DNA from: Polyangiaceae bacterium
GTDB taxonomy: Bacteria > Myxococcota_A > Polyangia > Polyangiales > Polyangiaceae
DNA length: 64,000 nt
Direction of reading: 5' to 3'
NCBI GenBank assembly: GCA_016719945.1
Contig: JADJYE010000013.1
Location: 1-64,000 of the forward strand
The notes beneath the pieces are model-generated. The model searched no databases, was not told where the DNA came from, and worked only from the letters and a program-made list of their open reading frames with translations. This document shows positions 54,592 through 62,452 of this stretch, in pieces (the first letter of the stretch is position 1; each line of letters opens with the position of its first letter). Position numbers and translations under genes: made by a program.

Positions 54592-54894
54592 CTACTTCCG
54601 CTTGCCCGCGAACTGGAACACGACCTCGCTCTGACGCACGAGCCCGAGGTCGTCGCGGGCGATGCGCTCCACCGCGGCCGGGTCGTCTCGCAGGCGGGTC
54701 ACCTGCCCGCGCAGGTCCTCGATCTCGCGCTCGAGCTGCTTGTTCTCTTCGTTCACGCTCGACAGCTCGCGCTCCAGGCCGCGCAGCCGGGGCAGGCCCT
54801 CGGGCGCGAAGATCATAATGGGCGCCCCCACCAGCGCGAGCACCAGGACGGCGATGGGCAACACGCGTTCGATGAGCTGGCGCAGTCGGTCCAC
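54592..54894 (-). CDS. ftsB: FtsB-like septum formation initiator
   Basis: 100 residues from a GTG with GGAGAGG seven bases upstream. One membrane helix (VLPIAVLVLALVGAPIMIF, about 11-29), then a coiled coil (LSSVNEENKQLEREIEDLRGQVTRL) and the DivIC/FtsB signature DPAAVERIARDDLGLV. It belongs to the FtsQLB divisome subcomplex that activates septal peptidoglycan synthesis. No other division gene is adjacent. Convergent with the gene at 54040. Confidence 0.85.
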   Translation of the reverse strand: MDRLRQLIERVLPIAVLVLALVGAPIMIFAPEGLPRLRGLERELSSVNEENKQLEREIEDLRGQVTRLRDDPAAVERIARDDLGLVRQSEVVFQFAGKRK

Positions 54895-54987
54895 GGAGAC
54901 CCTCTCCTTTGCCACGGACTCGCCCCCCCTCCCAATTTTCTGCGAGACGGGAGTATGGTCGGGTGCGGGCGCGCCGCGCCCTCGCTC

Positions 54988-56427
54988 ATGACGCTCGACC
55001 TGACTCGCCGCTTGCTCGCCACGGGCGCCGTCGCCCCCCGCGACGTGGAGGCCGCCCTCTACCTGTGCGTCGTCCGAGGCGTCTCCCTGTCTCGGGCGCT
55101 GGTCGATCGGGGCGTGCTCGGTGAGCGAGCCCTCGAGGAGGAGCTCGAGCGCCGCGCGGGGCCGCCGCTGCGCCACGTGAGCCCTTCGACCGAGCTCGTC
55201 GACAAGCTGCCTCGCGGACTGTGCCGCTTGCTGGCGGCCATCCCCATCCGCTTCGACGCGCTGTCTGGGGTGACCGACGTCGCCGCCGTCGACCCGCTCG
55301 ACGGCCACGTCGCGAGTGAGCTCGCGTTCCACCTGGGGACGCCGGTGCGCGTGCAGCGCGCCACCATGGCCTCGATCGAGGAGGCGATCCGCCGGCTCGA
55401 GCTCGCGGACGGCAGCGCGTCGAGCCGCTCACGCCGCCGCACTCCGGCGTTCCCGCATGGCGCCCCCGACTCCGTGCCCCCCGCGCCGCCCGGCCGCCGG
55501 CTGACGCCCGAGGAGCTGCCGATCCCGCTGGTGCGGCGCGTCGGCGCGGCCTCTCAGCCCGGCGCCGAGGCGCGCTCGGCTCCGCCGCCGGCCGAGCCGG
55601 CCCTGGTGTTCGAGGAGCCGCAGCGTCTGGCGCCGCCGCCGCCGCCATCCGCGCCGAGGCGGCTCGAGCTCGTCTCGGGCCACGATCTGAGCGCGGTGTC
55701 GTTCCCCTCGGCGCCGCCGCCGCCGCTCGCTGACCCGGAGCCGCTGGCGGCGCACGCCGACCTCGCGTCCGCTCTGCCCGTGGACGACGACCTCGACGAC
55801 CGCGGGCCGCCCACCGAGCTGACGCCAGCGCCGCGAGCAACGCCGCCGCTCGCCGAGCTCGCTCCGTTCGGCGAAGAGGAGCCCACCCCGATCGATGACG
55901 AGGCGCCGGCGCTCGACGGCCCGGAGCCCATCACCATCCCACGCGCACCCGACGCGGGTTGGTCACCCACGCTCCCCGAGCTGCTCGACCTGATCGGCCG
56001 AGCGCGGGCGCGCGACGAGCTGCTCGATCTCGTGCTGCGCGCGGTCACCTTGGTCGCGCAGCGCGGCGCCGTGTTCGTCGTGCGTCGCGAGGGGTTCACG
56101 GGCTGGAGCTGCAACCCTGCGTTCGGCTCCGAGGAGGACCTGAAGCGCGTCGTGTTGCCGTCCTCGCAGCCGAGCATCTTCGCGACCAGCGCCGCGACGG
56201 GCTTCTACCTGGGCCCGATCCCGCGGACCGCCGTGCACGCCCCGCTGCTCGCGGTCTTGGCGAGGCCGAGCTCCGACGTGGCGGTCTACGTCGCGAAGGT
56301 GAAGGGGCGACCCACGATCGTGCTGCTCGCCGATCAGCTCGACGATACCCTGCTCGGCACGCGCGCCCTCGGGGAGATCTCGAAGCGCGCGGGGGAGGCG
56401 CTGACTCGGATGCTGTCGTCGCGCTGA
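54988..56427 (+). CDS. MshEN-domain protein with GAF-like C-terminus
   Basis: 479 residues from the ATG at 54988. Residues 1-130 match the N-terminal domain of type II secretion/type IV pilus ATPases (GspE/PilB; LTRRLLATGAVAPRDVEAAL, PRGLCRLLAAIPIRFDALSG), which can bind c-di-GMP. A Pro/Glu-rich linker of about 180 residues follows. The last ~140 residues are GAF-like (LLDLVLRAVTLVAQRGAVFVV, PTIVLLADQLDD). No ATPase domain is present, so it is not a secretion motor; a c-di-GMP or small-molecule sensor is inferred. Confidence 0.7.
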   Translation: MTLDLTRRLLATGAVAPRDVEAALYLCVVRGVSLSRALVDRGVLGERALEEELERRAGPPLRHVSPSTELVDKLPRGLCRLLAAIPIRFDALSGVTDVAAVDPLDGHVASELAFHLGTPVRVQRATMASIEEAIRRLELADGSASSRSRRRTPAFPHGAPDSVPPAPPGRRLTPEELPIPLVRRVGAASQPGAEARSAPPPAEPALVFEEPQRLAPPPPPSAPRRLELVSGHDLSAVSFPSAPPPPLADPEPLAAHADLASALPVDDDLDDRGPPTELTPAPRATPPLAELAPFGEEEPTPIDDEAPALDGPEPITIPRAPDAGWSPTLPELLDLIGRARARDELLDLVLRAVTLVAQRGAVFVVRREGFTGWSCNPAFGSEEDLKRVVLPSSQPSIFATSAATGFYLGPIPRTAVHAPLLAVLARPSSDVAVYVAKVKGRPTIVLLADQLDDTLLGTRALGEISKRAGEALTRMLSSR

Positions 56428-56448
56428 GCGCGGCCACGTCCCCCGTGC

Positions 56449-56829
56449 TCAGCGATCGCACGCGCCGTCGCACGGCTGAAAGATGGCGCTCTGCGTGCAG
56501 TCGCACACCTCGTCGTCGAGCGGGCACGAGCAGGTGGGGTCGTAGGCGTCGCCGACGAGCTCCCCTTGGTCGAGCTCGAGATCGAGCTCGAGCGGAGGGT
56601 CGCAGCGCTGGCAAGAGAGGTGGACCGACTCCTCCTCGAGGTCGCCGTACACCTGCTCACAGGCGCTGCGCGTGCACAGCTCCCCGTCGAGGGTCGAGCC
56701 CCGCTGCTCGAGCTCGAGGGTCGCTGGCTCGCCGCCGATCGAGCCGCCCCACTCTCCCTCGACGTTGGCCTTGCACCCGGCGAGGACGACGGCGACGACG
56801 AGGGGGCCCGCGAGCGACCGAGCGCGCAC
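56449..56829 (-). CDS. Small Cys-rich lipoprotein
   Basis: 126 residues from a GTG two bases after the stop of the upstream gene. Lipobox VVLAGC near residue 19. The mature part starts with GEWGGSIGGEPATLELEQRG, a lipocalin-like strand pattern, and carries Cys pairs (LSCQRCDPP, TCSCPLDDEVCDC, QPCDGAC). Probably a disulfide-stabilised envelope protein; function unknown. Confidence 0.6.
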   Translation of the reverse strand: MRARSLAGPLVVAVVLAGCKANVEGEWGGSIGGEPATLELEQRGSTLDGELCTRSACEQVYGDLEEESVHLSCQRCDPPLELDLELDQGELVGDAYDPTCSCPLDDEVCDCTQSAIFQPCDGACDR

Positions 56830-56831
56830 GG

Positions 56832-57482
56832 TCAGAAGCTCCCGCTGACGTCGAGCCCGACCGACCCACCGCCAGCGCGCGGCGTGAACTTCACGCGGCG
56901 CTGGGGGATGAGCTCCGACTTCGGCGCGACGAGCCCCGTGATCAGCATCGCCAGGCCGCCGGCCTGGAGCGCGCCGTCGAGCGCCAAGATGCCTGCGCCC
57001 GTGCCAGACGAATCGGCCGTGCCGATGGTGATGAAGGGACCCAGCACCGGGATGAACATGGGCCAATACATGTCGTCGAAGTTGGGGTCGCCGTTCGAGC
57101 CTTGCTCCTTGTCGAGGGCGATCGCGGCGATGAACGACGCGGTCCACAGGCTGCCCATGGTCGTCACCCCCGCCGCGACCAGGCCGTAGCGTGGCGAGGT
57201 GTCGAGCCGAAAGCCCCGCGGAACCCGGGCGCCCGCGTGATAGGGCAGCGCGGGGCGCGTCGGGTCGTCGGTGAGGAACGTCTCCTCCGGGTCGCGCCAC
57301 GACTCGGTGTTGGGGGCCGCGCCGGGCGTCTCGGGTCGCGCTTCGGGCGCAGCGACGGGGCCTGCGTCTTGGCTCGCGGGGGCGGCGACGGGCTCCTGAG
57401 CGCGCCCTCGCGCGCTCGAGAGCGACACGGCGAGCGCGGCGGCGCACGCCAGGGGGGCTGACCTCTTCGTGGTGGGCTTCAT
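56832..57482 (-). CDS. Membrane or secreted protein of unknown function
   Basis: 216 residues from the ATG at 57482. A signal peptide (PLACAAALAVSLSSARGRA) precedes a Pro/Ala/Glu-rich segment and then hydrophobic stretches (YGLVAAGVTTMGSLWTASFIAAIAL, shown here in part as LVAAGVTTMGSLW; PMFIPVLGPFITIG; AGGLAMLITGLV). This pattern is common for small inner-membrane proteins of Myxococcota. Operon partner of the downstream Cys-rich lipoprotein. No family recognised. Confidence 0.65.
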   Translation of the reverse strand: MKPTTKRSAPLACAAALAVSLSSARGRAQEPVAAPASQDAGPVAAPEARPETPGAAPNTESWRDPEETFLTDDPTRPALPYHAGARVPRGFRLDTSPRYGLVAAGVTTMGSLWTASFIAAIALDKEQGSNGDPNFDDMYWPMFIPVLGPFITIGTADSSGTGAGILALDGALQAGGLAMLITGLVAPKSELIPQRRVKFTPRAGGGSVGLDVSGSF

Positions 57483-57631
57483 ACGACCGCCCCTAGCGAG
57501 GCACGTGCCAGCGCAGACGAACGCCTCCACGGCGCACCTCGCGCCGGGACACCGCCGCCACTGTGCACGAGGCTGCGCGACGCCGTGAAGGCGGCCATTG
57601 CCCAACGTGCAGGCCCCGATACGATGCCCCG

Positions 57632-59035
57632 ATGACGTCAAGGCGCTCGTCGGTCTCCTGGGTGGCTCTCGTCGCGCTCGCGCTCGCGGGCTGTGGCGGT
57701 GGGGTGGACGACGCCGCAGGCGGGGCCGGGGGCGGCCCGGGCGGCGGCGGCGGCGAGCCGAATGGCGAGCCGACCTTCTACGCCGACGTGCTGCCGATCC
57801 TGCAGCGCTCGTGTTTGCACTGCCACTCCGAGGGGCGCATCGGCGGCTTCTCGCTCGCGACCTACGAACAGGCGCGCGCTCAGGCGGGGATCATCGCCGC
57901 CGTGACGGCCGACGGCCGCATGCCGCCCTGGCACGCCGTCGACACCGACGTCTGCCAGCCCCAGCGCCCGTGGCTCGACGACGCGCGGCTCTCCGACGCC
58001 GAGAAGGCCACGCTGCGTGCGTGGGCCGACACCGACGCGCCCGAAGGCGACCCCGCGGACGGCCCCGGCGACTACCAGCTGCCGCCGACCGGGCTCGCCG
58101 ACCCCGATCTCGAGCTCGAGCCCGCGAACCCCTCGATCGTCGAGGGGGACGTCGACCAGTTCACGTGTGTGGTGTACGACCCCGGCCTCGACGCCGACGT
58201 GTTCGTCGAGGCCCTCAACTTCGAGGCAGGCAACGCCAAGGTCGCCCATCACGCGCTCGTGTTTCGCGTCGACCGCGCCGACGCCGAGGCTCTGTCCGGC
58301 GGCGATGAGCGCTTCGAGTGCTTCGGCGCGCCGGGCCCCGACCTCATCCACGCCTGGGCTCCCGGCCAGACGGCGCTCGAGCTGCCGCCGACCGTCGGCA
58401 TGCCGCTCTCGCCGGACCAGGTGATCGTCGTGCAGATGCACTACCACCCCACCGGCACGAGCGCCGAGCAGGACACGTCGAAGATCCAGCTCCGCTTCGC
58501 CGCCGCCGAGCCCGAGTGGGAGTTCACGATCGCGCTCCCGGGGAACGCGTCGAGCGCCCCCCAGCTGCTCGCCGGGCCGAACGACGGCGCGGAGCCCGAG
58601 TTCACGATCCCGGCGGGCGCCGAGGATCACGTCGAGCGCATGGTCTTCGAGGTGCCCCAGCTGCCGGCCGACCTGCCGGTGCTCGTGGTGGGCACGCACA
58701 TGCACTACGTCGGCGTCGACGCGCGCTTCTGGATCGAGCGGCCCAACCCGGACGTCGGCGAGCCCGCGGAGGAGTGCCTCGTGCACACCCCCGCGTGGGA
58801 CTTCAACTGGCAGCGCGGCTACCAGTTCGACGCGTCGATCGACGACCTGCCGAAGCTCTCGGGCGGCGATCTGCTGCGGCTCGAGTGTCACTACGACAAC
58901 TCGCTGAAGAACCCGTTCGTCGTCCAGGCCCTGGAGGACCAGGGCCTGTCCGCGCCCCAGGTCGTGACGCTCGGAGAGGAGACGCTCGACGAGATGTGCC
59001 TCGGCGCGATCGGCTTCCTGGTTCCCCACTTCTGA
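57632..59035 (+). CDS. Lipoprotein with cytochrome c-type motif and copper monooxygenase-like domain
   Basis: 467 residues from the ATG at 57632. Lipobox LALAGC, Gly-rich linker, then a cytochrome c-like segment VLPILQRSCLHCHSEGRIGG with one CxxCH. The C-terminal ~330 residues resemble the PHM/DBM type II copper, ascorbate-dependent monooxygenase fold. The candidate copper ligands are VAHHALVF, VQMHYHPTG and GTHMHYVG, with a later RLECHYDNS. Related lipoproteins are common in Myxococcota. Whether a heme is bound is uncertain because no distal Met region is obvious. Probable redox enzyme at the cell surface. Confidence 0.75.
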   Translation: MTSRRSSVSWVALVALALAGCGGGVDDAAGGAGGGPGGGGGEPNGEPTFYADVLPILQRSCLHCHSEGRIGGFSLATYEQARAQAGIIAAVTADGRMPPWHAVDTDVCQPQRPWLDDARLSDAEKATLRAWADTDAPEGDPADGPGDYQLPPTGLADPDLELEPANPSIVEGDVDQFTCVVYDPGLDADVFVEALNFEAGNAKVAHHALVFRVDRADAEALSGGDERFECFGAPGPDLIHAWAPGQTALELPPTVGMPLSPDQVIVVQMHYHPTGTSAEQDTSKIQLRFAAAEPEWEFTIALPGNASSAPQLLAGPNDGAEPEFTIPAGAEDHVERMVFEVPQLPADLPVLVVGTHMHYVGVDARFWIERPNPDVGEPAEECLVHTPAWDFNWQRGYQFDASIDDLPKLSGGDLLRLECHYDNSLKNPFVVQALEDQGLSAPQVVTLGEETLDEMCLGAIGFLVPHF

Positions 59036-59079
59036 CGCCGCGCGATGAGGTCGCGCTGCGCCGATCGTTCCCACGGGAC

Positions 59080-59495
59080 CTAGTCGACGCAGCTGCTCGT
59101 CGACCAGCGGAAGTGACGCTCGTGCACGATCGAGTAGACGAAGTTGCCGGCGAAGATGCCGACGAGCGTGACCAGCCCGCCGAGCTGACCCTCGCCGAGC
59201 TGAACGAGGGCGATGCTCGGGCACGCGCCCGACAGGGCCCAGCCGACCCGAACAGCGCGCCGCCGACCAGCGTGCCTGGGTGGACGCCGCGGACCGGCCA
59301 CGACGCGCCGGTCGTCTTCTTGATGAGGACCCAGCTCACGGTCAGCAGCGCCACCGAGAGCATGAAGCTCAACAGCAGCCGCAGATCGGAGAAGGTGAAC
59401 ATGGCGTGCACCTCGTCCCAGCTGGAAAACCCCATGCGGCTGAGCGCGAAGCCGAAGCCGACGCCGATGATCCCGACCACGATGGGCTCTCTCAT
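59080..59495 (-). CDS. YeeE/YedE-family transporter subunit, frame interrupted
   Basis: About 138 residues after repair. Multi-pass membrane protein with helices PIVVGIIGVGFGFALSRMG and LLLSFMLSVALLTVSWVL. After GALFG the frame turns to Arg/Ser nonsense; a one-base shift near 59243 gives GWALSGACPSIALVQLGEGQ, the conserved Cys motif of YeeE/YedE, and a final helix (GGLVTLVGIFAGNFVYSIV). The ATG at 59495 has GGTGA upstream. With the gene at 59508 it forms a two-part transporter; the family imports thiosulfate or other sulfur species. Confidence 0.82.
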
Positions 59496-59507
59496 GGATG
59501 TCACCGT

Positions 59508-60134
59508 TCAGGCGAGGAGCAGGGCGACCGCGAACGACGTCACGATGCCGGTGCCGAAGAAGGCCGCAGTCGCGAGCAGCGACGCGGGCTGGAAGCGGCT
59601 GACGCCACACAGCCCGTGCCCCGAGGTGCAGCCGCCGGTCATGCGCGTCCCGAAGCCGACACAGAGCCCGCCGAGGAGCAGGACGGCGTAGCGGCCGGGC
59701 CCGTCGAAGAGGGCCTCGAACCGCGCCCCCCGCAGGCTCGGCGAGACCTCGAGGCCGCCGGCGAGGAGCACCGAGAGCAACCCGCCGATGGCCAGCCCGA
59801 AGAAGAACAGCGCGTGCATCCCCGGGCCTTGTGGCTTGGTGAGGGTGAGCTGGGGTCGGGCGGAGGGGGCGGGCTCGGGCGCGGGCTCGGGCGCGGTGGG
59901 CGGAGCCTTCAGGGCCTCGTCGCCGAAGGCCGCCAGCGTCGCGGCGAGCAGCGCGTCCTCGAGCTCCTTGCCGCTGAGCGCCGGGGCCTTGTCGGGGCCG
60001 AAGCGCACGCGGTTGACCAGGGCGGTGACACGACCCGAGACCGCCATCATGCGGTTCATCAGCAGCCAATGCCCGACGGCGACGGTGGTCAGCGCGACGC
60101 CGCCCAGATACCAAGGCCAGAACTGCACGATCAC
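59508..60134 (-). CDS. YeeE/YedE-family transporter subunit (second half)
   Basis: 208 residues from a GTG overlapping the previous stop (GTGA). An N-terminal helix (FWPWYLGGVALTTVAVGHWL) and a charged loop of about 70 residues are followed by the YeeE/YedE core: MHALFFFGLAIGGLLSVLLA, YAVLLLGGLCVGFGTRMTGG and the signature GGCTSGHGLCG, then LLATAAFFGTGIVTSFAVA. The Cys residues of the signature are the sulfur-relay residues known in the thiosulfate transporter. The long loop is unusual. Confidence 0.85.
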   Translation of the reverse strand: MIVQFWPWYLGGVALTTVAVGHWLLMNRMMAVSGRVTALVNRVRFGPDKAPALSGKELEDALLAATLAAFGDEALKAPPTAPEPAPEPAPSARPQLTLTKPQGPGMHALFFFGLAIGGLLSVLLAGGLEVSPSLRGARFEALFDGPGRYAVLLLGGLCVGFGTRMTGGCTSGHGLCGVSRFQPASLLATAAFFGTGIVTSFAVALLLA

Positions 60135-60325
60135 TTCTCCAGGAGGTGCCCGTTGGGGAGCAGGTTGACGGGGACAGGCTGGCCCTTGAGCGCTCGCTGG
60201 TAGCGTTCGCACCGCGAGTAGTCGCTCTGGCAGTAGCGGGTCTTCCAGACCGCGAGCGTCTCCGAGAACGTGAAGATCTCGTACATCTCGCAGCTCTTCA
60301 TGTGCGGGCAGGGTGGGTCGGCCAT
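60131..60325 (-). CDS. Small Cys-containing protein of the YeeE operon
   Basis: 64 residues. Cys at CPHMKSCEM and RYCQSDYSRCERY gives a C-x5-C...C-x6-C pattern that could bind a metal or shuttle sulfur. Soluble. Its stop overlaps the next start, so it is translated with the YeeE/YedE pair. Similar small proteins with LLPNG near the end occur in proteobacteria, but I know no assigned function. Confidence 0.65.
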   Translation of the reverse strand: MADPPCPHMKSCEMYEIFTFSETLAVWKTRYCQSDYSRCERYQRALKGQPVPVNLLPNGHLLEK

Positions 60326-60472
60326 GGTGCCTCGTGGGGTCGTGAAGGCTGCGGGGCGAGCGTCTCACGCCTCCTCCGATGATGGCCGATCCCAGGTCGA
60401 GATGCGATAACCCAGCGGGTGGCTGAAGAGGAGTTGACGGCCTGCTGGCGGTCCTACTACTTGCCCCGGCCC

Positions 60473-61072
60473 ATGCGCTCCTCTGTCCGGTTGATCGGGG
60501 TCCTTTCGTGCGCCGCGCTCTCGTCTGCCGCCTGCACGAGCGGCGCCCCTGCGTCGGAGGCGCCGGCCAGCTCGAGCCAAGAGGTCGCGAGCGCGTCGCT
60601 GTCCGTGGCCGCGTCGTCCTCTGCGCCGGCCGCTCTGTCGACGGCGGCGCCAGCCGCTGCTTCGGTGTCTGCGGCTGCGTCCACGGCGTCGCCGGCGGCG
60701 AGCGCCGAGGCCCCGCCGCTGCCGAAGGTCGGCGTGAAGAACATCGGCATCCACATCGGGGGCGGGCCCACCGACGACGAGGGGATGAAGCGCACGAAGG
60801 GGCCCATCAAGCGGAGCGTCGAGCCTCACTTCGACGCCTTCAAGCGCTGCTTCGCGAAGGTCGATGAGCCGAAGAAGGGCGGGGACGTGAGCGTCGATCT
60901 CCGCGTCGAGAAGGAAGGCGGCAAGGCCTCGCTCAAGAAGTACAAGAGCGCCCTCAAGGGTGAAGGCTTCGAGGCCTGCATCCGCGCCGTGTACGAGGGC
61001 ATCGACTTCGAAAAGCCGGCCGACGGCGCGACGATGGTCAGCTACTCGCTGCGCTTCACTCCTGAGAAATGA
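60473..61072 (+). CDS. Lipoprotein with AgmX/TonB-like C-terminal domain
   Basis: 199 residues from the ATG at 60473. Lipobox ALSSAAC, then an Ala/Ser/Pro-rich linker to about residue 80. The C-terminal domain (VEPHFDAFKRCFAKVDEPKK, GDVSVDLRVEKEGG, GFEACIRAVYEGIDFEKP) has the paired-Cys, TonB-C-like pattern found at the ends of many Myxococcota energy-transfer or gliding (AgmX/PglI) proteins. Function inferred only by fold. Confidence 0.65.
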   Translation: MRSSVRLIGVLSCAALSSAACTSGAPASEAPASSSQEVASASLSVAASSSAPAALSTAAPAAASVSAAASTASPAASAEAPPLPKVGVKNIGIHIGGGPTDDEGMKRTKGPIKRSVEPHFDAFKRCFAKVDEPKKGGDVSVDLRVEKEGGKASLKKYKSALKGEGFEACIRAVYEGIDFEKPADGATMVSYSLRFTPEK

Positions 61073-61157
61073 GGGGCGCAGAGGGCCCGGAGACCTCGCC
61101 CGAAGCGCCCGCGCGCTGAGGCAAGGTGCCGCAGCGGAAGACTCTTGTTGTTGACTT

Positions 61158-61171
61158 GCATTTTCAAATGC
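61158..61171. promoter_or_regulatory. Palindrome upstream of the beta-barrel gene
   Basis: GCATTTTCAAATGC is a perfect 6-2-6 inverted repeat in an AT-rich patch just after a TTGACT hexamer at 61151-61156. It lies 15 bases upstream of the chosen start at 61186. The layout resembles an operator overlapping a promoter; the sequence has some similarity to Fur-type sites but too little to name the regulator. Confidence 0.35.
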
Positions 61172-61185
61172 GCGAAGTCGTGGGC

Positions 61186-62016
61186 ATGCGCTCTCCTCGA
61201 CTCGGTCTCGTTGCGGCCTTCGCGAGCTCCGCCGCCGCTCTCTCCCTCGCCGCGCCCGCCGCGGCCTCGGAGCGACAGTTCACGTACACGCACAACACCG
61301 CGACCCTCGCGCCCGGGCAGACCGAGCTCGAGCCGTGGACGACCTTTCGGGTGGGCCGAGAGGGCTTCTACTTCCGGATGCAGAACCGCCTCGAGCTCGA
61401 GGCGGGCTTCACTGACTGGCTCCAGGGGGCGTTCTATCTGAACACCTCGACCATCACGAAGGACGTCGAGCCCGAGGGCGGAGGGCCGAAGGTCCGCGAG
61501 ACCGAGTTCGAATGGGAGGGCGTCTCGCTCGAGCTCAAGGCGAAGCTCTCCGACGCCGTCGCCGACGCCGTCGGCTTCGGGCTCTACCTCGAGCCGAGCA
61601 TCAGCCCGACCGAGGGCGAGCTCGAGCTGAAGGTGCTCCTCGACAAGCGCGCGGGAGATTTCTACTTCGCCTACAACCTCGTCGGCGAATACGAGGTCAA
61701 GTACGGCGAGGCCGAGGAGGTCGAGCACGAGCTGGTGCTCGAGAATGATCTCGGCTTGGCCGGGTACATCCGCCACGACGTCACGCTCGGGGTGGAGATC
61801 CGCAACGCCACCGTGTGGGTCGTCGACGAGGGCTTCGAAGGCTCGACGTTCTTCGCGGGGCCGGCCGTGAGCTTCCACCAGAAGGGGTTCTGGGTGTCGG
61901 CGTCCTTCATGCCTCAGCTGTTCTCGATCAAGCCCGAGGGCGCCGCCGAGGGCGTGCTCGACCTCGAGCACAACGAGCGGATCACCTCGCGCCTGCTGAT
62001 CGGGATGGACCTGTGA
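61186..62016 (+). CDS. Outer-membrane beta-barrel protein (DUF6662-like)
   Basis: 276 residues. A signal peptide (LGLVAAFASSAAALSLAAPA) ends near ASERQ. Alternating strands follow, such as TELEPWTTFRVGREGFYFRM, VSLELKAKLSDAV, GFGLYLEPSISPTEG and GVEIRNATVWVV, with the chain ending in SRLLIGMDL, fitting an outer-membrane barrel that ends in an aromatic/hydrophobic strand. The pairing with a downstream cytochrome lipoprotein by a GTGA overlap suggests a shared role in electron or metal traffic at the envelope. Confidence 0.7.
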   Translation: MRSPRLGLVAAFASSAAALSLAAPAAASERQFTYTHNTATLAPGQTELEPWTTFRVGREGFYFRMQNRLELEAGFTDWLQGAFYLNTSTITKDVEPEGGGPKVRETEFEWEGVSLELKAKLSDAVADAVGFGLYLEPSISPTEGELELKVLLDKRAGDFYFAYNLVGEYEVKYGEAEEVEHELVLENDLGLAGYIRHDVTLGVEIRNATVWVVDEGFEGSTFFAGPAVSFHQKGFWVSASFMPQLFSIKPEGAAEGVLDLEHNERITSRLLIGMDL

Positions 62017-62357
62017 GCGCACGCGTCGCCCTCGGGGGCGCGATCGTGATCGCGGCAGCGTCCGTCGCGGCGGTGGGCTGCGTGTCGCCCATCCCGAACC
62101 CGGGCGCAGCGCACGTGAACGCCGCGTCGACCGTCTACCCAGGCACGACCGTCGAGGAGCTGCGTGAGGGGAGGAGCCTGTACGTGGCGAAGTGCGCCGG
62201 CTGCCATCAGCTCTACCTTCCGAGCCACCTCGCGCCGGCGCGCTGGCCCGCCTCGGTCTCGGAGATGCGAGAGCGGGCCGCGATCAGCGAGGCGCACGAG
62301 AAGATGATCTCGAAGTACCTCGTCGCCGCGGCGCTCGTCGGCGCCGCTGGGGATTGA
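62013..62357 (+). CDS. Monoheme c-type cytochrome lipoprotein
   Basis: 114 residues from a GTG overlapping the barrel gene stop. Lipobox VAAVGC near residue 21; one heme-binding CAGCH in GRSLYVAKCAGCHQLYLP. A C-terminal Met (EKMISKYLVAAALV) could be the distal ligand. Short mature chain, probably periplasm-facing. Its coupling to the barrel suggests a two-protein envelope module. Confidence 0.75.
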   Translation: MSARVALGGAIVIAAASVAAVGCVSPIPNPGAAHVNAASTVYPGTTVEELREGRSLYVAKCAGCHQLYLPSHLAPARWPASVSEMRERAAISEAHEKMISKYLVAAALVGAAGD

Positions 62358-62363
62358 GCTGCT

Positions 62364-62386
62364 CCCCCCTCGCGCAGCGAGGGGGG
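62364..62386. terminator. GC-rich hairpin between convergent genes
   Basis: A 10-bp perfect stem (CCCCCCTCGC with GCGAGGGGGG) closes a three-base loop, eight bases after the cytochrome stop and ahead of the convergent VWA gene end. No U-run follows, so termination efficiency is uncertain, but the placement fits a bidirectional transcription end. Confidence 0.5.
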
Positions 62387-62452
62387 GCGGGGGGGTGAAA
62401 GAGCGGCAGCCACCTCATCGAGCACGTCGACGGGGCCCTTCTCAGCACACGG

